From Symbiodinium natans (taxonomy: Eukaryota; Sar; Dinophyceae; Suessiales; Symbiodiniaceae), in NCBI GenBank assembly GCA_905221605.1, contig CAJNDS010002720.1, positions 241,442 to 305,441 of the forward strand: 64,000 nt of DNA, given 5' to 3'. Below, one piece after another: positions 34,501-43,871 of the stretch. A program made the position numbers and the translations under genes. The notes below the pieces were generated by a model. The model ran no database searches. It saw only the letters and a program-made list of their open reading frames with translations, and was not told the DNA's origin. Within the stretch, counting starts at the first letter, position 1. Each line of letters starts with the position of its first letter.

Positions 34501-37500
34501 GCAAGCCCCTATAAACCCAAAAAGGCGCCCTTCTATTCCTAGGGTACTCTTGGGTCTAGTAGGATGATTAAGCTTGCGCGCGCCGCCTAGGCCCAGAAAA
34601 TTCCAAACACCTTTCAAAGCAAGTCCAAACCAAATCCCCAAAAATCCCGGTGGGGTCCCAAAATGTTTAGTCCCGAAAAGGTGGGCAGTTTCTTGCATTT
34701 TTGCATTTGGGGCGCTCCCCTGTAGGAGTTTAGGGTTTAGGGTTCAGGGTTGAAGGGTTGGGCCAGGAGAAAGGAAGCCACACTTGGTCTTGTTCTAGCC
34801 GCCTCTCGGCCAGAGGCCGAGGCGAATCTAGGTAGGTCCTTGGGATAGTATACATTTTCCTGTTCTTGGGTTCAAGAGGATGATGTTTAGGAAGGTTTCT
34901 CAGAGGCTGTTGAGGACATCCTAGTAGCGGAGCCCTCTGAGAAAAAGCCCTCAAGCCATTTCAGGGTTTAGGCTCTTTGGGGAGCGGACTCTTTCAGAAC
35001 GCTTTAAGCCCCAACTCTGAAGCCCTACTGAATCCCTGAGCCCCTCAACTCCCTCAAGCCCTTGAAGCAAGATTGCGCCACCCCCGAGTTTTTTGGTGGC
35101 CAAAGTTGGTTTCGGGTTGAAGCTACATGGTAAGGGTTTAGGGTTTAGGGTTTAGGGTTTAGGGTTTAGGGTTTAGGGTTTAGGGTTTAGGGTTTAGGGT
35201 TTAGGGTTTAGGGTTTAGAGTCCTAGTATGATCTCAGAACATTCCTGCATTGAAGGATATGGAGGTGGGGGGGGTCTCTGGGTAGGTTGTTTTACCTTAT
35301 AGCGACAGTTAGCACCGTTTCTTCCCCCTCGAAAAACCAGAATCCCTTTGAACAGCAGCTACACCAAGCCTTGGTTGGTGTAGGGTTTATGGTTTGGGTT
35401 TAGGGCTTACAGGTTTTAGGGTTTATGGTGTTGGGTGGGTAGGAAGGCAACTAAACACCCAGGTACGCACTTTGTGTGCCCATCGCGTGAAGCAAACCTC
35501 TTCAAGCCCCAACCCGACATGTGTCAACAACATGGCCGGGAAATACAACTTACGGCCGTACCGTGGCCGAAAAACGTAAGCCACCCCACGCCCGCCAATG
35601 CCTAAACCGTAAACCTCAACCCCAAATGCCCTAAATCCAGGGTCATATTCCCTACTTATGACTACCGAGTACGACTAAAGGAATCTTACCCTTAAACCCT
35701 GAACCCTTTAACCCCTAAGCCCCAAACCTCAAACCCCAAACCCCAAACCCTAAACCCTAAACCCTAAACCCTATGCTCTAAACCCTAAACCCTCAACCCG
35801 GATATTGGAGTCTCTGGGCAACTCCCAAGTGACATGCAAGGTTCGAAGCCCAGCTCCTTGGCTTCGAACTTGAGGCCTTTTGGAGCCCAAGCGAGTGTCC
35901 GAACCATCCCGGTTTCAGGGTTTAGGGTTTAGGGTTTAGGGTTTAGGGTTTAGGGTTTAGGGTTTAGGGTTTAGGGCTAGGGCATATGGCACAAAGTTAC
36001 CCTGAAGTAGCCAAACTACCCATTCCAACCTGTGCTTGTAAGTACCCTTTAGTTGCGTGGTGGATACTTTGATTCCCAATCTTCAGCCGCACTCGCAGTT
36101 GCCTGGGCCTGTGTGTGGCCACCTAAACCCTCCCTAAACCCTTTACCCTAAACCCTAAACCCTAAACCCTAAACCCTAAACCCTACACCCTAAACCCTAA
36201 ACCCTAAACCCTAAACCCTAAACCCTAAACCCTAACCCCGAAACCCTAACCCCTAAACCCTAAACCCTAAACCCTAAACCCTAAACCCTAAACCCTAAAC
36301 CCTAAACCCTAAACCCTAAACCCTAAACACTAAAACCCTAAACCCTAAACCCTAAACCCTAAACCCTAAACCCTAAACCCTAAACCCTAAACCCTAAACC
36401 CTAAACCCTAACCCTAAACCCCAAACCCCAAAAACCCTAAACCCTAAACCCGGAACCCTACCAAGTTCCCTGAGGCGGTTGATGTTGAGTAGGCGGAGTC
36501 CCCAAACGAAAGGCTTGGGGTTTCAGTGCCCCCAGAGTGTGGGCGCGAAGCTCAGGGTTTTTAGGAGGGCTTTTCATGTCTAGGTACAGCTTCGCCTCTG
36601 GAAATTCATGTTAATGAGGCTGTGGGGGGATAATTCTAGCAACGCATTTGGCACGGCTAGCTGATCTCTACATTCTACCCAACACAAAAGTCCCAAATAC
36701 CGGGGGGCTATCTAAACAGCGCAAACAACTAAACCCTAAAGCCTAAAACCGAAACCCTGAACCCCCGAACCCTAACCCTAATCTTATTTCTCCAAGGGTG
36801 ATTTATGTTTTACTTGTTTAGGCGCACAAAGGGAGAATATTTCGTGTTCACCCAGGCCCTGTATTCTACCGTACCGCAATCTCCCGAGTAGAGCGCCCAA
36901 ACCTAAACCTTCTAACCCGGAGACATTTTAGGGTCCGGGGGGGGTTCATGCCCCCTTTGAGAATCCCCCCCTCCCTTCAAGGCCCTATAAAGACGGCATG
37001 CCTGTTGCAATGTACGGAATATTTCCGTACAAGCTCGGCACCTCCATTACCTTCGGCCACAAGTACATGCATTACAAGGGGATCTGGGAGGCTCGTCTTG
37101 CAGGGACTGCTCGAGCCAGAAGGACCGCCAGCAAGGTCATGCATCGCCGCAACCGTGCCCAAGCAAGTGAAGCTAACAACCAGGCCCGTGCTGAGGCCGA
37201 GAGTCGCTCGTTCATCCAGGAGCTCGGGCGGATCTTTACGGCCTTGTGACCGGCCGGTGCAGGTAACAAGAGTGCTGCGGCAATTTTGCCAAGCTCACAG
37301 CCCCGGCCTCTTCAGCCATTTTAAGACAGCTCCATGTGAGCTCTAGCAATTCTTCTTGCACGAAGGGCAAAGCAGCTCACGCAATGTGCTATCTGCCCAA
37401 GCTCTCCGTGTCGTTTTGGCTGAGGGTTTGTAATAAGGGATATCGAAGTCTCTGCAACACTGACCTTTCCATAGACTCAAGAAGCAGAGCCACATGTCTC

Positions 37501-40500
37501 GAGCACCCCGTTCTCCCTTGAGCCTGGAATATTCCTGAAATGGCAATAGGGCTCCTACCTAAGATCTCTTACCTGAAATAAATTTGGGACGTTTTATTCA
37601 ATTGGAGGAACATCCCTAAAACCTCAACCCTGATCCCAAATTACGGGACTCTGATATTTAAGGCATCTCTGTTGAACCCAACAGGCTCCCATATCCCCTT
37701 CCTGGGGGCATTTTTCTTATCTCAAACCCTAAACCCTAAACCTTAAACCCTAAGCCCTAAACCCTAGAGACATTTTTCTTATCTCATATGAGGGTCCCTA
37801 GTCCCATTTTCAGGAATCTTCCCTATCTCCGGGACGTCTCTCGCCTTAAGCCCAAAGGCCGAATGGGTGTAGGGTTTAGGGTGTAGGGTTTGGGGTTTAG
37901 GGTAGACCCTAAACCCTAAACCCCTCTACTCCACGCTTGAACCCCTTAGGAAATCCATTTCGGAAAGCTGTGCGTTGACGACGCCCTTTGCTGGCGACGC
38001 CTTCGCTGCCCTGCAGGCTAGGCGCTGGAGACCTCATGATTCTCATGATGTCTTGATTCAGTTTAGAGGGGTAGGTTAATTGTTGTTAGCCTGAATTCCT
38101 GATATGGTCCTTGTAATAAAGCCAAAGATTCGAGTTTTTTACATGGGTCCCAAACCTACCCTAGCTTAGGGCCTAAGGCCAGCAACACCCAGCCATCCCT
38201 TAATTAGGGGGTCACCCTAAACCCTAAGCCCTAAACCCTAAACCCTACGCCCCGAAGCGTTTGCAGGCGGATGGCTCTGTGCGGACCTGGGGCGCGCCCG
38301 AGCTCGGGGGCGATGCCAGCAGTGTCCGCCCTTAGAGGGTTTAGGGTTTAGGGTTTAGGGTTTCGGGTTGAGGGTTCAGGGCTTAGGGGAGTTTTGTCAG
38401 GTGCAGATGGTCTGACAAAGGAGATGCATGACATATGTACATACATGCGTATCTCTCTCTATATATATATATATACACATAGCAATCATATATATATATA
38501 TATACATATACATAATGATTTGCTTGTTCATCATTCGTTATTTCACATACATTCCGTATGCGTATACACACATATATATATATACATATACATATATATA
38601 TATATACATTATATATATTTGTTTATACATATACATATATATATATATTGAATGTGGGGTAGCTTTTAATGGTATATATCAGTATCTGCAATAAGACCCC
38701 TTTGACTATATTCGTGCAAGCGACCAATAAAAATGAGCCTAAACCCTAAGCCCTAAGCCCTAAACCCTAAACCCTAAACCCTAAACCCTAAACTCGTTGG
38801 GTAAAAGCAGGTACGAGACCAGCTGCGCGACATCCAGAAGGTCTGCGGAACGGCCGGGGCCTTCGCTGCCATTCGGGCCGACGGTCGGGTGACCCTGGGC
38901 TGCTTTTTGGGAGGGTTTAGGGTTTAGGGTTTAGGGTTTAGGGTTTAGGGTTTAGGGTGCACGGGTTTAGGGTTTAGGGTTTAGGGTTTAGACCCCGAAT
39001 GACACCTCATGAAAGAACTTCCGCTTCGGGACGAACGAAGACCAAAGTCAACGTATCCTGAAGCTGAAGGCTTCGTGGGGCTTATGGATGTTGAAGGCAT
39101 CCATGGGGGTGTACTTGGTAGGGTCGGAGGGTTTAAGGTTTGGGGTTTAGGGTTTAGGTTTTAGGCTTTAGGGTTTAAGGTTTAGGGTTTAGGGGCTTAG
39201 TAAGTAGGCGTAGTAAGCAGGACAACCCCAGATTCGGGCCCCATTTTGGGGGGGTTGTTTTATAGTTCTACTTTGTGCCTACTGTCTAATCCCCGGATTC
39301 TCCAAGAAAGGCTCTACCAGCTTTGCGGTGCCAGCTTTGCGGTGCCAGATTTAGGCAGAAAGGTTTAGGGTTTAGGGTTTAGGGTTTAGGGTTTAGGGTT
39401 TAGGGTTTAGGGTTTAGGGTTTAGGGTTTAGGGTTTACGGCTTCGGGTTTAGCATCGAGGGCTGTGGGGCTGTGGGGCTTGTTCGACTACGTTCTAGCGG
39501 AAGGTGTTTTCTGTATCTTATTTTTCTGGAGGGGGGTCCTGTTTGCAAGGGGTGTGTTTTTTTAAAGAGGTGCAGAGAAATGCAAGAAGTCCTGACTTAG
39601 AACAAACACTTGACATTATGAAACCATGATGTGACATCCTGCACTAAGAGCATGCAGTCGCAGCAAGGCCATTGTGGAATGATTGGGCACACGCGATCGC
39701 AAAAAAGAGTAGTTGGCCGGCAGGGGGGGGGGACCTAAAGTGCAGTTCGTAGAAAGGATATGGAATATACCTCAATAGAGACCCCCAAAAGCGTCCCACA
39801 CACCCTAAACCCCAAACCCTAAACCCTAAACCTAAACCCTGAACCCTAAACCCTAGACCCTAAGCCCCTAAACCCCTAAACCCCTAAAGCCCTAAACCCC
39901 TAAACCCCTAAACCCCTAAGCCCCCAAACCCCCAAACCCCAAACCCCTAAACCCCTAAACCCCTAAACCCCTAAACCCCTAAACCCCTAAACCCCTAAAC
40001 CCTAAACCCGAAACCCTAAACCCCCAAACCCCTAAACACCTAAACCCCTAAACCCCTAACCCTAGACTCCCCCAAACCCTACATCCCCCCCCCCCCCCCC
40101 CCACCCCCCGTCCCCAATGTGAAGTCCCGGAAGGATCACCTGGGGCGATGCTGAGCTTGGTGGTGACAGCGAGGGTGTGCAGCACCAGCTGTGCCTGGGT
40201 ATGCCCTTCTTAGGAAACTTTGCATTGTCCCCTTTATTGGGCTTAAGATGGTCCCATTTTAGAGTGCATGTTGTTGTTATGTATTATTTATTTATTTATC
40301 TATTCATTTTTTTTGAGCGTTTTGGCGGCCTCCGAGGTACGAGGTGCAGGAGGTCTGTGCAAGCAGCGGGGCCTTCGCCGCGTTGCGGGCCGATGGCTGC
40401 GTGGTCTGTTGGGGCAGTCCGGACTCAGGGGGAGATCCCCCGGAATCAGGGGGAGATCCCGCGGAGGCAGAGCTCGCAGTCGCAGGGGAGGTGCGGGCAC

Positions 40501-43500
40501 TTCGTGGGTCTCGCCTCGCGTTTGCGGCCCTACGGGCCGATGGTTCGGTCAAGACCTGGGGGGATCCGGATCACGGTGGGAACAGCGCTGCAGTGGAGAG
40601 TCAGCTGAGGAAGGTGCAGCAGATTTACATGTCCTATGGGGCCTGCGCGGCAGTGTGCTCGGATGGTAGGGTGGTGACATGGGGTGCTGCAGAGTTTGGC
40701 GGAGACAGCAGCGGCGTTTCTGGCCGGCTGCGCGACGTCTCCACGGTGTGCGCCACAACCGCGGCATTCGCCGCAATTCGTGGAGACGGCACTGTGGTCA
40801 CATGGGGCGATGCAGCTACTGGGGGAGAAAGCCACCGCGTGGAGCAGCAGCGACTTGCTTAATATAGGGGTCGGAATAATTTCAAATTGCTAGCCCATTC
40901 CTGGTGCTGCCAAGAAAATTTGCGACTCAGCATGGGTCCCTAACCTTCAGCCCACATCGACAAGCCCTATTGCACCGGAAGCCCTGAGACTTCAATCTTT
41001 GCAGCTGGGTCCCTCAACTTCAAAACCCCTAAACCTCCAACCGACGCCAACCCTTATCCCTGGAATAGAAGAACCCCCAAATGCCGAACTCTAACCCTAA
41101 ACCCTAAACCCTAAACCCTAAACCCCAAACCCTATAAGCCCTGGAACTCCACGAGCTGATGAGGCTGCGGGGCGTCCGCTCGGTCCACGCCACGTGCTCA
41201 GCAACTTGGGCAGGGCCCCAGTAGCGCTGGTTTAGGGTTTAGGGTTTAGGGTTTAGGGTTTAGGGTTTAGGGTTTAGGGTTTAGGGTTCTACGAAGTCTT
41301 GTTCAGGGTTTCGGGGTTTCGGGCTTTTCGCTTAAACTCGAAAGCCTAAACTCTAAACCCCAAGGCATACAGCTTGTAATGCTTAACCCTAAGCTACTCC
41401 CCCCAAAAATAAAGTACTCTTCCTTGCAAGGGTAATGTAGGGATGATTACTTTTTATTTTTTTGGGGTTCTTAAGCAAATAGCAGTAAGCACTAAACCCT
41501 AACAACCACGCCCAGGCTTTTGCAGCTGTGCGCCATGATGGCACGGTGGTTGCCTGGGGGGATGCAGACAGTGGCGGAGACACTTCCAAGGCGGGCAAAC
41601 AAGAGTTTTTTTGTTTATTTAAGGTTCGGCTATAGGCTTTCGGCTTTAGGGGTTTAGGGCTTTTTGGGCTTCGGGTTTACGGGCCTAAGCCCAGGGTGTC
41701 GGGCTTGGATAGGCTTGCAGCAGCCACCGGTTGCAGGGTTTAGGGCTCTGGAGACGTGCAAACCCCAGGCTTCTGGGTTTTCTCAGCATTGGAGAGCGGG
41801 CGAGTTCGCAATGTTGCCAGCAGAGCCCTCTCCAGCTTGGATTTCGGAACGACCTCTGCGATCATGGGATCCGAAACTACCCCCCACACCACACACACAC
41901 AATACTTTATGACGAAGTCTCGGAAGTCTTTCTTGAGGGTTTTGTGGGCCGGGACAGTATCGGGTCCACCACAGCATAGCAGTGCGATGCATTTGGCTGC
42001 TGTAGCGAGTTTTCTGGCCCAAAAGGGAACACCTAACCACATAAGACCCCATCCATAGCTCTTGGGTTCTTAAAACCTTAAGTCTTGAAGGCCTGTCGGT
42101 CGCCCCCCCCCCCCCCCCATTTTCAGGATTCTGTGCCGCTTTTGTTGGCAAAACACCCGAAAACTTACCAATCCCCCCGTACACTCTCGGCATCAACCCC
42201 ACCGCATTCCGAACAGCAGGTGAAAAGCCAGCTCTTTGACATCCAGGACCTTGCTTTGGGGTTTCGGGTTGGAATGTTCCCCCCTTAGACTAACAGCCCT
42301 TTTTAGGGATGATGGTACCACGTACTAGAATCCCTATAAGGACTGTTCATCCCTAGTTTAGGGTTTAGGGTTGTTTTGGGGAGTCCGGTTTCCTGGTGCG
42401 GGGTGTGAGGCTTGCTTTCAGTTAGCACCCGGAACTCCCAATTGTTTGCCTTTTGGGATGAAGGGTACTTCGGCCATACGGCGTTTTGGGTTTGGGGATT
42501 TAGGCTTTAGGCTGTAGGCTTTAGGCTTTAGGCTTTAGGCTTTAGGCTTTAGGCTTTAGGCTTTAGGCTGTAGGCTGTAGGCTGTAGGCTGTAGGCTGTA
42601 GGCTTTAGGCTTTAGGCTTTAGGGCTTTAGGGCTTTAGGCTTTAGGCTTTAGGCTTTAGGCTTTAGGCTTTAGGCTTTAGGCTTTAGGCTTTAGGCTTTA
42701 GGCTTTAGGCTTTAGGCTTTAGGCTTTAGGCTTTAGGCTTTAGGCTTTAGGCTTTAGGCTTTAGCCGGGTTTAGCGCTTAGGGTTTATAGGGTTTAGGGT
42801 TTAGGCGCGAAACCGTAGCATGTTGGAGTGTGAAGGAAGTGGCATCTGCTTGCGACGCCTTTGCAGCAGTAAGGGCGGATGGTCGAGCAGTGAGCTTCTT
42901 GATGCTGCACACAACCCCTGGAGTTAGGGTTTCGGGTTTAGGCTTTAGGGTTTTGGGGTTTCGGGCTTCGGGCTTCGGGTTTCGGGCTTAGCTGAGTGTA
43001 GGGCTGAAGGGTTGGGGCGGAGGCTGTGGGTGGAAGGCTGCTGCATATCCTAGGAGCAACTCTACTCGAATACCAACTCTCCAAAGTCAAGAAGAGTTCC
43101 AGAACCTCTTCAAGGACGACTGGCGCTGTCTTAATTGAGCTTCTCTGCTGTACAAAGAAGGTGCAGGACGAGAGGCGAGTAAACTTCAAATCCTAAACCC
43201 TGCCGAAACCCGAAGCCCACGATGAGAGCTTCAGAAGGGGCGCAGCGCGAAGTTTCCAGCCGCTCCAACCCGTGCGGTGTGACTCGCTAGAGGTGTTTGT
43301 CGTTTGAAGTTTAGGGTTAGGGAGTTAGGGTTTAGGGTTTAGGCTATCGGGTTCAGGGTTTAGGGTTTAGGGTTAAACCCTAAACCCTATAAACCTTAAA
43401 CCTTAAACCCTCAACCCTACACCCTCTTTATGGGGGTAGGGATCTGGGGTCTCAAATTGAGGCTTATAGGAGCTTCATCTGAGGCTGGGGCGATGCTTGC

Positions 43501-43825
43501 AGGGGAGGCCATGCGTTTGCGAAGAGCCGAGGATCCGCGAGTCGGGGTTTAGGGGTTTAGGGGTTTAGGGGTTTAGGGTTTTGGGGTTTTGGGGTTTTGG
43601 GGTTTTGGGGTTTAGGGGTTTAGGGGTTTTGGGGTTTAGGGGTTTACGGAAGAATGCCCACCCGCCCAGAGAATCCCATAACATTTGCAAACACGCAGTT
43701 TTCCATTCGTCTCCTCCTCCCCCATCACCCGTATCCCAGCCTGTATCCCCAAAGAGTCCCGAATGTGGTCAACCCCAAGCCCGACCCTAAACCCTAAACC
43801 CTTTATAAACCCTAAACCCTAAACC

Positions 43826-43871
<46 letters not shown>

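Noticed and set aside
38383-38694. Tyr/Ile-rich ORFs
   Set aside because: AT microsatellite inside intron 6 of the RCC1-like gene.
40177-40862. Longer ORFs in other frames over exon 9 of the RCC1-like gene
   Set aside because: Shadow frames of a GC-rich exon; the RCC1-like consensus fixes the real frame.
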